Positions 29,402 through 38,682 of a DNA stretch of 64,000 nt are shown here, one piece after another. Below the pieces are notes generated by a model that worked only from the letters and a program-made list of their open reading frames with translations, made no database searches and was not told where the DNA came from. The position numbers and the translations under genes were made by a program. This DNA comes from Rhynchopus euleeides (lineage: Eukaryota > Euglenozoa > Diplonemea > Diplonemida > Diplonemidae): the NCBI GenBank assembly GCA_963210315.1, contig OY723255.1, positions 2,356,001 through 2,420,000 on the forward strand, written 5' to 3'. Each line of letters opens with the position of its first letter. Position 1 is the stretch's first letter.

Positions 29402-29853
29402 GTGCCGTGTCTCGGGGCACTGTTTCCCAGTGTTTGTGTGCTTGCCGCTTTGGTCCTGCTTGCATTCTAGCCTCCCCAGCACAGCACTCCCTGACCCCTG
29501 CTCGGGCTGGAGGCAGCTGTGGGGCGCATCTGGGATGACAAGCTGGCAAAATGATTGACGCAGTGCTCTCTCTCCCTGCAGGCTCCTTGATCAATCACCT
29601 CCTCCTCCCCACCCGACTCAGCAAGCCTTCCTCACGAAGCGCCCTGTTCTCAGCCCCAGTCACCCTGTGTGTGTCCTGTCGACTGCGACATACCCTTTCC
29701 GCTGGCATTGCTCGTCACCACCGCCCTACCACCCGTCCACGCAGGTGTTACTGCTTAGAGACAAAACTAGGTTTCGGACCCCTGGGGGTGTGTTATACTG
29801 AGGGTAAGAGAGGCACAGGGCACACCCCGCCCACCACCCCAGACTAGACAAAC
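29402..29853. other. Spacer between WD-5 and WD-6 (uninterrupted family spacer)
   Basis: It contains, in order, TCCCAGTGTTTGTGTG (29425-29440), the CCTCCCCAGCACAGCACTCC block, the conserved GATTGACGCAGTGCTCTC-CTGCAG block (29543-29581), and CCAGACTAGACAAAC before the WD-6 ATG. The same order is recognisable in the other, interrupted spacers. Confidence 0.6.
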
Positions 29854-30963
29854 ATGGATGTGACTGTTCGTCATGACGAGACCGGGCACAGATGTGTCGT
29901 CGGAGTTCCGGAAGGCGGGACCGTGGTCAGGCTGAAGGAGGATGCGCTGGAGGAGATGTTCCCGGGTTCTATCAACGCATCCCGTGAGGCTGCATACGTG
30001 GCAGCACACATCGAAGGGCGTGAGGAGGAGCTGGACGATGAAGAGCGCGTTGCCGACACGGGTCTGGAGGACGGGGGTGCTGTCAAGCTCATCCCACGCT
30101 GGCCTAACGTCAAGGCTCCCGCAGTCTACTCATCTGCGCGTGGTGATCCAATATCCTGCATCACACTGTCGAGGTGTGGGAAGCTGTGTGCTGTGGGGGA
30201 CTACTCCGGCTGTACTACTCTGTTTGACACCGTCACCGCTGATGTGGTGGCAGAGTTATCACACGGAAACAAGTACGTTCATTGCACAGCGTTCTCAGTC
30301 TGTGGTGCGTGGTTCGCAACGTGCTGTCATTACGGCACCATCCGCGTGTGGCTGACAGCAACCTGGGAGCAGGTGTGCATGCTGCCCCACCCCAACACCA
30401 GGATCCACAGTGCAGCGTGGACACACTGCGGACGTCTGGTGTCCGGAGACTCCAAGGGTAAAGTGCGTGTGTGGGACTTGAAGGGCACACCGAGCGCCAC
30501 AGAGCTGGTGGGTCACAGCAATGCTGTTCCCGGCATTGCTGCCTCGAGCAAGAGGATCTTCAGCGGGTCATGGGACGACAACATCCGTGTGTGGGACATC
30601 AACACCCTCACCTGCACACACACCCTGGATGAGCACACTGACGAGGTCGTCGCCATCGCGCTGACCAATGACGAGCAGCACCTGGTGTCGTGCTCTAACG
30701 ACATGTCACTCAAGGTGTGGTGCACAACCTCCCTCAGCTGCCTGCAGACTGTCCAACTGGGCCAGTACCCCCATTCACTTCCCGTGTCACAGCCAGGTGG
30801 TGTTGTCGCGGTGAATGTCACTTCCACCACAACGCTGTACCGCCTCAGCACAGGAGTGTGTCTGGGGAAGGTCGACTCGAAGAGTCAAGGGTTTGCACTC
30901 AGCCCCTGCGGGAGGTGGGTCTTCGTACCAAAGAACCGCACTTCTGGTGAGTGTGTATGCTGA
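29854..30963 (+). CDS. WD-6: Ubl-WD40 protein split in its last codons by a Penelope-like element
   Basis: The start is MDVTVRH at 29854. The Ubl-like domain carries a few changes (KEDALEEMF, VKLIPRW). Seven blades run to SPCGRWVFVP. The family coding sequence is collinear to TCT at 30943-30945, then enters the element and stops after GECVC (30961-30963). The genuine tail (VSVCDLSS...) and stop are at 46033-46068. Only about 11 residues are changed, so the propeller should be complete. Loop segments differ from the paralogues (SSARGDPISC, VGDYSGCTTL, PHPNTRIHS). Confidence 0.84.
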   Translation: MDVTVRHDETGHRCVVGVPEGGTVVRLKEDALEEMFPGSINASREAAYVAAHIEGREEELDDEERVADTGLEDGGAVKLIPRWPNVKAPAVYSSARGDPISCITLSRCGKLCAVGDYSGCTTLFDTVTADVVAELSHGNKYVHCTAFSVCGAWFATCCHYGTIRVWLTATWEQVCMLPHPNTRIHSAAWTHCGRLVSGDSKGKVRVWDLKGTPSATELVGHSNAVPGIAASSKRIFSGSWDDNIRVWDINTLTCTHTLDEHTDEVVAIALTNDEQHLVSCSNDMSLKVWCTTSLSCLQTVQLGQYPHSLPVSQPGGVVAVNVTSTTTLYRLSTGVCLGKVDSKSQGFALSPCGRWVFVPKNRTSGECVC

Positions 30964-31141
30964 CGGACGTGACGGAACGTGATGAATATTTTGTTTTTTA
31001 CTAGTTACGAGCGACGAAGCGTAGCGAAGTCGCGAAGTAACGAAGGAAATCGTACGACTGAAGCTTTGGATTAGCACCTCATGCCACTTCACAGGGCCTC
31101 AACACAGCCTTGAGACAGCAAGTGTGCGCTCAAGTTTAACA

Positions 31142-32635
31142 ATGGCCGGAAGAAAGAAGAAGACCCCAAAATCCAAGGAAGCCTCGCAGACTACACCCCC
31201 GCCTCCGCCTCCGTCTGAGGAGGAGTCCGCCGCGGGCCAGGCCATCGCAGCTGAGCCTGTGGCCGTGACACCAGTCGAACCCCAGGAGCCCCCGCAGATT
31301 CCCCCATCGCAGCTTCCGCCGCCGCAAACCGCCAACCCCGTGCCCACGGGGGCCCCTCATCAGAGCCCGGCCCAGCACAACACACATGCTTACCCCACTG
31401 TGTACGCCTATGCACCCCACCACCAGAACTTGTACCCAGCACCCGGTGCTTTGACAGCGCAGCCCCCCCCCGGGCAGTTTGCACATGCTGGTGCCCCCCC
31501 CCACACATCATCTTACGTGTTGGTTCACCACTCCCCCGGTGTCCACACGCTGCAGCAGGCTCCCCTCCCAGCGCCCGCCCCCGGTGCTCCTGCAGCTCAG
31601 CCGCCCCCCCCAGGGCAGGCTCCACACGTCGGTGCGCCCCCGCCCCAGGCACCGGCCGTGTCGGCACACCACTCTCCCGGTGTCACCACGCTCCAGCATG
31701 TTCCCCACCCAGCGTTTGTCACCGCTCAGCCGCCCATCCCAGGGCAGGCTCCGCACGCCGGTGCACCCCCGCACCCTGCTCCGGCTGTGTCGGCATACCA
31801 CTATACCGGTATCCCCACGTTGCAACATGCTCCCCACCCAGCGCCAGCGCTCCCCAGCGCCCAGCCACCCGTTCCAGGGCAGGCTCCACATGCCGGTGCA
31901 CCCCCGCCCCACGCACCGGCTGTGGCCGCACACCACCCCGGTGTCGCCGCGCTTCAGCATGATCCCCACCCGGCTTTTGTGTCTGGTGGTGCACCTTGGG
32001 CAAACACAGCAGGCTTTGGCGCAGACCAGGCTTGGGCTGCCATCGCTGCGGGCCACCCCCCTCCCCACGCCAGCCCGGCCCCGCTTCCCCAGTCCTCCCT
32101 CGCCCCCGGCGCTCTCGCCACGGACCTTGAGCCTTCTCTGTGGGCCACCATGTCTGCGGACAGGCGGGCTTCAGTCCTCCTCGGGCTGGACGTCCGGTTC
32201 GGTCCGCTCTCCTCCAGTGGTTCCAGTTTGTCCATCGAGGCCGCACACCGTGTGTCGGACCTGAAAGCGATGGCGAACAAGATTGGGACACACGGAACAC
32301 TGGAGGAGGCGAACAAATTTTTATGCGACATGGCCCACAGGGAGCTCATGAGGCTCTTTGTGCTGGAACGGGCCGCTGGGGGCGACTCGGCAGGGGCGAG
32401 GAAGATGGAATCCGCTTTTTTCGCTGCGGACACACCGCCCGTGTTCGCTGCCCCCGCCCTCCAGGCTGCCTCGGGCCCCCTCGAGCCCCGCCACGAGCCC
32501 CGCCAGGGCCCCAAGCGGCAGCGGTCTGACCGCTCCGTTTTCGCCGGCCCCCCTCCCAAGATGGCCCGCCGAGAGGTTACCGAGAGGAAGCCGGATTTTC
32601 GCGGGCACCCCCGGGGGGGCTACCGCCGGAACTAG
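31142..32635 (+). CDS. YR-B Gag-like protein, proline-rich (497 aa)
   Basis: The first credible ATG is at 31142, a few bases after A1. After a lysine-rich start (MAGRKKKTPKSK), residues 20-300 are Pro/Ala/His-rich with a degenerate repeat of about 40 residues containing PGQAPHAGAPP and a nearby AVSAHH. Residues 320-420 are a more ordered, helical region (SLWATMSADRRASVLLGLD, LEEANKFLCDMAHRELMRLF). The basic C-terminus (GPKRQRSDR, PKMARRE) suits nucleic-acid binding. No Cys/His finger is seen, unlike YR-C Gag. It ends in TAG at 32633-32635, after which the same frame is open into YR. Confidence 0.7.
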   Translation: MAGRKKKTPKSKEASQTTPPPPPPSEEESAAGQAIAAEPVAVTPVEPQEPPQIPPSQLPPPQTANPVPTGAPHQSPAQHNTHAYPTVYAYAPHHQNLYPAPGALTAQPPPGQFAHAGAPPHTSSYVLVHHSPGVHTLQQAPLPAPAPGAPAAQPPPPGQAPHVGAPPPQAPAVSAHHSPGVTTLQHVPHPAFVTAQPPIPGQAPHAGAPPHPAPAVSAYHYTGIPTLQHAPHPAPALPSAQPPVPGQAPHAGAPPPHAPAVAAHHPGVAALQHDPHPAFVSGGAPWANTAGFGADQAWAAIAAGHPPPHASPAPLPQSSLAPGALATDLEPSLWATMSADRRASVLLGLDVRFGPLSSSGSSLSIEAAHRVSDLKAMANKIGTHGTLEEANKFLCDMAHRELMRLFVLERAAGGDSAGARKMESAFFAADTPPVFAAPALQAASGPLEPRHEPRQGPKRQRSDRSVFAGPPPKMARREVTERKPDFRGHPRGGYRRN

Positions 32636-33667
32636 GGCCCACCAGCCTGTGCCCCCCCGCCCCGTCCCGCCCCCTCCCATCCCTCCCCCCCCTCCCACAC
32701 CCACCTCACCACACACCCTCCACTGCCGACGAAAAAATCTCCAAAAAAGCCAGCACCGGGTCGGCCGCGGCACCAGGAGTCGATCACCTCTCCGGGCCAG
32801 GTCAGGCAGGTCTACAACCACGCCATGTCAACCCTATCGGGTGCTCTGGCCCCATCGACTTGGCGGGGCCAGATCTCGGTCGCTCGCCGAATGATGGACT
32901 TCCGGGTGCAGTGGGAGGCGTGGACGGGGCACCCCCTCGCGGTCGACGAGGCCATCCTCCTCTGGCTCAGCAAGAAGTCGGTGGTGGATGGCCTCAAGCC
33001 CTCAGCCCTTCTGCAGTACCTGCAGAACCTGAAGGCGTGGGCAAAGCGCGCGGGGTTCTTGGAGCACCCTACCCCCATGCTCCGGGACTTGGAGCGCTCC
33101 TACAAGAGGTCTGGAGCGCTCCGTCCCTCTCGTCAGGCAGTGCCCGCCGACCTGGCCACGGTGCGACAGGCCATCGACGGGGAGTCGTCACCGGTGGTGC
33201 GCGTCGCTTTGGAGGTCGCCTTCAAGGCGGCAGCTCGCGTCGGCGACCTGTTGAAGCTCGACGTGCGGGCCCTGTCCTTCGAGGACTCGTACGTGGGCTT
33301 CGACTGGTCGGGAGGAAAGTCCGACCCTTTTCGTTTGGGCCGCACAACCGGTGTCGCTCTGTCCCCGCAGGCCTTCGACTTCCTCCAGACCCGCTGCAGG
33401 TCTCTTCCTCCAGACGCGCCGGCGTTCCCCACGACGCGGCAGAAGTTGGTGGCTGCCCTCCGCCGGGTGGACCCCCAGCTGTCGGGCCACTCGCTCCGGC
33501 GGGGCGCGTTGATGCACCTCATGCAGAAGGGCCATTCACTCGCAGAGATGATGTCAGTATCCCGCCATGCGACGGTGGAGTCCCTCCTCCACTACATCCC
33601 GCTGGCGAAGGCTCATCCAGCGCGCGAGGCAGTCCGGGTCTCAGCGTCCCTCGACCTGTGGCAGTGA
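32636..33667 (+). CDS. YR-B tyrosine recombinase, in frame after the Gag stop
   Basis: The frame has no stop between the Gag TAG and the recombinase, and the first in-frame ATG (32825) lies inside sequence that aligns with the YR-C N-terminus (ITSPGQVRQVYNHA against LTPQKCKEIRDSFQ). Translation therefore probably enters from Gag by stop readthrough. Catalytic residues: Arg in AARVGDLLKLD, HSLRR, His in RHAT, nucleophile Tyr in LLHYI. The N-terminal helical region (SALLQYLQNLKAWAK) resembles a SAM-like DNA-binding domain. It joins element circles to target DNA. The stop is the TGA of GTGAG at 33665-33667. Confidence 0.82.
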   Translation, partial: GPPACAPPPRPAPSHPSPPSHTHLTTHPPLPTKKSPKKPAPGRPRHQESITSPGQVRQVYNHAMSTLSGALAPSTWRGQISVARRMMDFRVQWEAWTGHPLAVDEAILLWLSKKSVVDGLKPSALLQYLQNLKAWAKRAGFLEHPTPMLRDLERSYKRSGALRPSRQAVPADLATVRQAIDGESSPVVRVALEVAFKAAARVGDLLKLDVRALSFEDSYVGFDWSGGKSDPFRLGRTTGVALSPQAFDFLQTRCRSLPPDAPAFPTTRQKLVAALRRVDPQLSGHSLRRGALMHLMQKGHSLAEMMSVSRHATVESLLHYIPLAKAHPAREAVRVSASLDLWQ

Positions 33668-35397
33668 GTGGGGTTCCGGGTCTCTCCCCCTTTGCCTTCT
33701 ACAGCCAACCATCACCTCCGGAGTGCACAGATTTTCGCCCAGACATCATCTTCCCTTACGATGCATCGCTGCGGGTGGGCCTCCCTACGCAGAGCGGTTT
33801 CATATCACCCCCCTCCACACGCTCTGACGCGCCTCTTGCCCCCATTACCAAGAACCGCGTGAACCTGGATAGGCTGCTGGAGCTGGACACCGGGGGTATC
33901 CTACTAGGCATCATCGAAGTGATCCGGTCAAAGGAAGGTTTCCTGGCCCAGTGCGCAGTGCACCCCGACACTCTCCCGTACGGCGCGAAGAACAGCATCT
34001 CGAGGAACATGTTGAAGCACGTGCCGACTCTCCGGCAAGCTGAGGTCATCGAGCCCCCATCTGACTCCATCCAAATGTGTCTCCCGCAGTTCACGGTGGC
34101 AAAATCCTCGGGAGGTTCGCGTCTGGTGACGAATGCAATAAAGCTCAACGAATGCATGCGTCCCCCGCCGCCCATGGGTTTACCGGACATCATCGTCGCC
34201 GCCACTCGGATCGCGGCTGCAGACCATGCCATCCTCGAGGATTTTCGATCCTGGTTCTACCAGATCCCGCTTGCGACAGACGTGCGCCCTTTCTTCGGGA
34301 TGAAGCTGGCACCGGAGAGGGGTCGTTACAGCACCTACTGGCTGACAGCTCTCTGCATGGGCTGGTGCTGGGCCCCCACCATCGCGCATCGAGCAGCGTC
34401 GGTCATCCTTCCCTGGGAGAGGGGTGTCGTGTGGGTTGACAATCTCATTGTGCTGGGCAACACCGCCGACGAGGCCGTCTCCCGCCATGCGGACGTGCGC
34501 CGGCGAGCTGCGCATGTGGGAGCGGAGTTCAAAGTGGAGGACGGGGCCGGGGTCCCCCTCAGGAGGTTCACTGTTCTGGGCATCGACTTCAACCTCACCC
34601 TCCATGCATACCGCCCCTCCCAGGCCTGGGTCAATGCATTCCTCGTCTCCCCGGAACTGGGGCGTTTCAAGGCGGGCGCGCTGTCAGCGCGGGAATTGTG
34701 TGTTGTCACGGGGAGGGCACTGCGTTTCTGCCACATCGCGGGGCACCGTCTATGCAACATGTGTTCTACGCTCTCCTGCATTCGCAGGATCAGCCGCCTG
34801 GTGGGCAGCTCCCTCCTCGGATGGGACGACCAAGTGCGGGTCTCCCCCTCGGTGGTGCACGAGGTGGTCGAGGAGCTCCCCGCCATGGAGATCAACGCGT
34901 GGGTGGACGTGCCCCCGCCTCTCCCAGCAATCGCCCTGTGGTGTGATGCCTCACAGCGCGTCTGGGCCGTGGTCTCCCCCGACTTGGTCGTGCGTGCGCC
35001 TTTCGCGACGGTGGAGAAGCCGCACATCTTCATCAAGGAGATGCTGGCGGCAGCTGCTGCGGTGCTGCTCGCAGCGCGTCTCCACCCCGGACACCGAGTC
35101 ACCCTCCACATCGACAACTCGGGTGTCGTCGCGTGCGTAAAGGTGGGCCACTCACGCAACCATTTCGCAAACCAGCTTCTGCGCTGGATCTTTGCCATTG
35201 CAGACTGGGGCCGCCTGCAGCTCGATCCCCAATGGGTCCCCACCCATGTGCAGGCCGCTGACCCCTTCACCAGGGGCGCCCCGGTCTCAGCATCCCAGGC
35301 ACGACTCGGGGCACCCCCCCTCCCCCCGCCCCCCGTCGTCGCCGCGTTTGTCTCCTCCTCAGGGGTCGCGGATGCAGCTCTCTGCCCGCGCGTATAA
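33664..35397 (+). CDS. YR-B reverse transcriptase-RNase H
   Basis: It is in the -1 frame relative to YR, overlapping its stop at GTGAG; no ATG lies near the beginning, so expression by -1 frameshift or stop-start coupling is likely. RT motifs: TVAKSSGGSRLVTNAIKLNE, AILEDFRSWFYQIPL, LCMGWCWAPTIAHRAA and the catalytic VWVDNL (IDN/VDN in place of xDD), then FTVLGIDFNLTLHAYR. RNase H: LWCDASQRVWAVV, HIFIKEMLAAAAAVL, LHIDNSGVVACV and QAADPFTRGAP. It copies element RNA into DNA. There are no frameshifts or stops, so it may be active. Confidence 0.85.
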   Translation: MSGVPGLSPFAFYSQPSPPECTDFRPDIIFPYDASLRVGLPTQSGFISPPSTRSDAPLAPITKNRVNLDRLLELDTGGILLGIIEVIRSKEGFLAQCAVHPDTLPYGAKNSISRNMLKHVPTLRQAEVIEPPSDSIQMCLPQFTVAKSSGGSRLVTNAIKLNECMRPPPPMGLPDIIVAATRIAAADHAILEDFRSWFYQIPLATDVRPFFGMKLAPERGRYSTYWLTALCMGWCWAPTIAHRAASVILPWERGVVWVDNLIVLGNTADEAVSRHADVRRRAAHVGAEFKVEDGAGVPLRRFTVLGIDFNLTLHAYRPSQAWVNAFLVSPELGRFKAGALSARELCVVTGRALRFCHIAGHRLCNMCSTLSCIRRISRLVGSSLLGWDDQVRVSPSVVHEVVEELPAMEINAWVDVPPPLPAIALWCDASQRVWAVVSPDLVVRAPFATVEKPHIFIKEMLAAAAAVLLAARLHPGHRVTLHIDNSGVVACVKVGHSRNHFANQLLRWIFAIADWGRLQLDPQWVPTHVQAADPFTRGAPVSASQARLGAPPLPPPPVVAAFVSSSGVADAALCPRV

Positions 35398-35815
35398 ATT
35401 GCACCAGTGTTGTTCCATAAATGTTCGTGCCATCAGCGTGAAGGTGCTCATACCCCTGGGGGAAGACATCCTGCAGTTCAGTCAAGTTGCCGTATTCACG
35501 GTCCCTGAGGGAACCCAGTGTGCGCTCAACAAAAAGTAGTCCGGAACTGTTCTCCCACAGTTGCTGGACAGGGTGTCTATAATAAAGCGAAAGGAGTACG
35601 ATTTTTACTAGTTACGAGCGACGAAGCGTAGCGAAGTCGCGAAGTAACGAAGGAAATCGTACGACTGAAGCTTTGGATTAGCACCTCATGCCACTTCACA
35701 GGGCCTCAACACAGCCTTGAGACAGCAAGTGTGCGCTCAACAAAAAGTAGTCCGGAACTGTTCTCCCACAGTTGCTGGACAGGGTGTCTATAATAAAGCG
35801 AAAGGAGTACGATTT

Positions 35816-36201
35816 CTAAAACGAATTTCCCCCCCCCCCCTCCCCCCGGAACCTGAGAATGTGACCGCCTACCCAATGGTGTTTACACAAAGGAGTTCAG
35901 CGTGTTAAACCCCATTCTCTGTTCCCAAGGCAGAGCGGCGATGTGTACCCAGAGTGTACGTACGTGCACATGGCTCTGCAGATACGCTGAGTGGTGAGGG
36001 GCATGCCTGTTTTCCCTTTTGTTTCCATTATCTTGTCTTCAGAACGAACACACGAATGAAACAAAAACCATAACAGAACGCCCCCACCCCTGATGTATGT
36101 TTTTTCTCAACCATTTCCCCCCCCCCCCTCCCCCAACCCCCGTTTTTGCTATGTCTTTTGATATGGTTCTTTCCCCCTTTTTTCCCCCCCCCCCCCCCCT
36201 A
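35816..36201. repeat. Left pseudo-LTR of the Penelope-like element, middle segment
   Basis: It matches 45572-45950 of the right pseudo-LTR nearly base for base (CTAAAACGAATTTCCCC, GGAACCTGAGAATGTGACCG, CCCCTGATGTATG). The outer pieces are 30946-30997 and 37350-37429. C-run lengths differ between the copies. No gene. Confidence 0.8.
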
Positions 36202-37349
36202 GGGGGGGTCAAATGGGGGTGACAAACACGATTTTTCAAAAAACCGGCGCAGAGGCCCCAAAGCCCCCGTAAACCCTCCAAACCCCCCCAGATCGGTCCG
36301 GAAACCCATCGAACCCCACTTTTCCACCATTCCGGGCACCTCAGGTGCCCGAATTGGGGTACCTAAATTTTGTGCCACCGTTTGGTACCGGACAGTGCCA
36401 CTGTGTGGGAGGTTGGAAAAGAAAATGCCCCAACACACCACATCTGAGGGTTGCAATGCATGTTGCTTGCCAACCACGTCATCCGGTGGGTGTCAGGCGC
36501 TATGTAGGTGGCATGAGCCAGGTCTTCGATGTGTTCTGGCTTGTATATGTACCTCCCTGCCTGCGGCACAGGCACTGCCTTTGTCCCCCACACCAGCCAC
36601 AGAGAGCGTATTGTACTCGGTCCACGGTTGCTGATTCATTGTGATGCGTTGTATCCTCGAGTGAACGTCACACACTAGTGGCACCACCACCCGCCATCCG
36701 AGAGCTGTATTGACTTTGCGCCCTTCCGTTGCATTCACCTCGCCACGCATATTGCACTGTTCAGTACCAGTGCTCTTGGGCCAGGCAAAGTAGACCGCAG
36801 CAACTACCAATTCTGGCACAATGGGTACCACGACAGCGCACTTCGTGTGTTCCCGGAATGTACAGCTCGTGTTGCAACAGTCGTTGTCAACACATCCCGG
36901 TTGTGGAGCACTGCTGCACAGGAATCACACGACCATCTGGACTTGTTCCGTACCTACAGGCAGCCTCCCGGTGCATGGTGGCAGGGAGGTACATATACAA
37001 GCCAGAACTCATCGAAGACCTGGCTAATGCCACCTACATAGCGCCTGACACCCACCGGATGACGTGGTTGGCAAGCAACATGCATTGCAACCCTCAGATG
37101 TGGTGTGTTGGGGCATTTTCTTTTCCAACCTCCCACACAGTGGCACTGTCCGGTACCAAACGGTGGCACAAAATTTAGGTACCCCAATTCGGGCACCTGA
37201 GGTGCCCGGAATGGTGGAAAAGTGGGGTTCGATGGGTTTCCGGACCGATCTGGGGGGGTTTGGAGGGTTTACGGGGGCTTTGGGGCCTCTGCGCCGGTTT
37301 TTTGAAAAATCGTGTTTGTCCACGTAAAAGGGTGGCATTTGACCCCCCC
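36202..37349. mobile_element. 1.15-kb foldback/TIR element flanked by TA
   Basis: Ends GGGGGGGTCAAATG (36202) and the reverse complement (to 37349) are flanked by TA (36200-36201, 37350-37351). The inverted arms extend about 360 bp each and are nearly identical apart from 10-12 bp near the tips (36214-36222 against 37320-37337). The central 415 bp (36568-36983) show no domain. Frames in the arms are mirror images and not credible genes. It is inserted in the C-run of the left pseudo-LTR; the right pseudo-LTR lacks it. It resembles the TA-flanked element at 27284 in having a G-run tip. Confidence 0.82.
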
Positions 37350-37429
37350 TACCCCCCCCCCCCCCCCCACCCGACAAGCGAATCAGCAGTGTGTATCTGT
37401 ACACAGAAATAAACCAATAACATGACAGT

Positions 37430-38682
37430 AGAGTGCCCCAGCGATACCGCGGTGTTTGCCGGCCTGTAGGTCGCTACTAGAGAACTTTTTATGAGAACTC
37501 GCAAAGATATGAAACCTCCGGGATTCATACCAGCCTTCAGTTGACGAGCTGACGTCTAGAGAAGAGGAAACGAACAGCTCGCTTGAGTCAACAGCAGCTT
37601 GTCAAAACAACAAAAAACTATGTGTGCGTGTGCACATTCCTCGTGGATGTACACATATATTTTTTACTGAAGAAAGAGCAACGGGAGTGATGAAGAAGTA
37701 AATGCATGTGCCCCTCCGTACCCCTCGTCTTTCGCTGCGTGTGTGCAGCGTATCCCTTAAGGTCTTCGGTCCTTTCTAAGGGGGTACACCGTTTTTACTT
37801 TTTGCTGGTCCAACGCAAGTTGGATGGGAGGAAAAATACAGCAGCAGTCTCTCGAGTCTTCCTTTCAGATGATTTTTGCATTGATCGCTTCCACCCTGCG
37901 CTTTTTTTTTTCTCGCTGGCGCTAGTGATGTCGGCTGGCAGAAAAAACACACAACAAAAAAAACCCCCCCCCCGCGTGTCGAGTGACCTTACCTGTCTGA
38001 AGTACAGAAAATGTGTCGGGTTGGGTGGAGCATACACACACGCATACACATATGTTCACACAACACAGGGCAAACCGCACAAACGTGTTCACACATCCGG
38101 CATCCTATGCGAAATACCCGCCGCTCCCCGGGAGCTGTTGCGGGAACCATCTGCTCTTCCGACCCACCGAGACTCTTGCCGTATTTTCTCTACCACACGG
38201 GGTGTGTTTTACCAAAGTATGCCTACCTGGTTTCCTATGGCATCACCGGGGTCGTTTAGTCGCGTCAGGGCTAAACGGTTTCGCCACAACAAACCTCGGT
38301 CACAGTCCGTACCCTCCACCCTTTTGGAAGCGCCCGACTGCCCCCTTTCCCTTTCTTCAGTTCCGTTTTCTCCGTTATGGGGCTTCTTATCTTCTGAGTG
38401 CATCGAGTGTGTGGGGTAGGTTCGGACGGGCGTCACACTTCATATACTTCCGCTATGGCAATTTTCATGTTTCTACTTTTCTAGCGAAGGTGTACAAGGA
38501 TGTCAGGAAAGGTGGAGTACGATGTAAGACACCAGAGCTAGATGCCGAAGTGTGGTTTTTACTTTTTTTGCTGAAAAACTGTAAATGAGGAAACCAAAAT
38601 CAACCAAAACACATTCCGCCATCTTTAGGTGGGTGTTGGTTCAGAGCCGTACGTGATACGGACAGAACTGCAACACCAGGTA
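37430..38682 (+). other. 5' untranslated part of the Penelope-like element
   Basis: About 1.25 kb between the left pseudo-LTR and the first ATG of the long frame. It contains a YR-end relic at 37846-37893 shared with 55555-55602, and several short frames without domains. Whether the long frame has an upstream exon is unclear; a GTAATG at 38681 overlaps the start. Confidence 0.45.

Larger units (their letters stand above)
30998..35815 (+). mobile_element. YR-B: complete-looking tyrosine-recombinase retrotransposon
   Basis: Split direct repeats: A1 30998-31133, B1 35517-35604, A2 35605-35740, B2 35728-35815, with A and B overlapping at AGTGTGCGCTCAA. The order is gag, YR, RT-RNase H, all without internal stops. 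It is inserted in the left pseudo-LTR of the Penelope-like element between ATTTTGTTTT and CTAAAACG; the right pseudo-LTR at about 45561-45580 has these joined, so the exact empty site is known and no target duplication was made, as expected for YR-mediated integration. A1/A2 and B1/B2 look identical, implying recent insertion. Confidence 0.88.

Noticed and set aside
32860..33663. N-terminal 268 codons of the long frame overlapping YR-B recombinase
   Set aside because: The overlapping frame encodes the conserved recombinase; the upstream RT-frame part has no homology to RT and is GC-driven.
36493..37178. Mirror-image frames in the foldback element (about 112 and 149 codons)
   Set aside because: They arise from the inverted arms and the non-coding centre; no domain.
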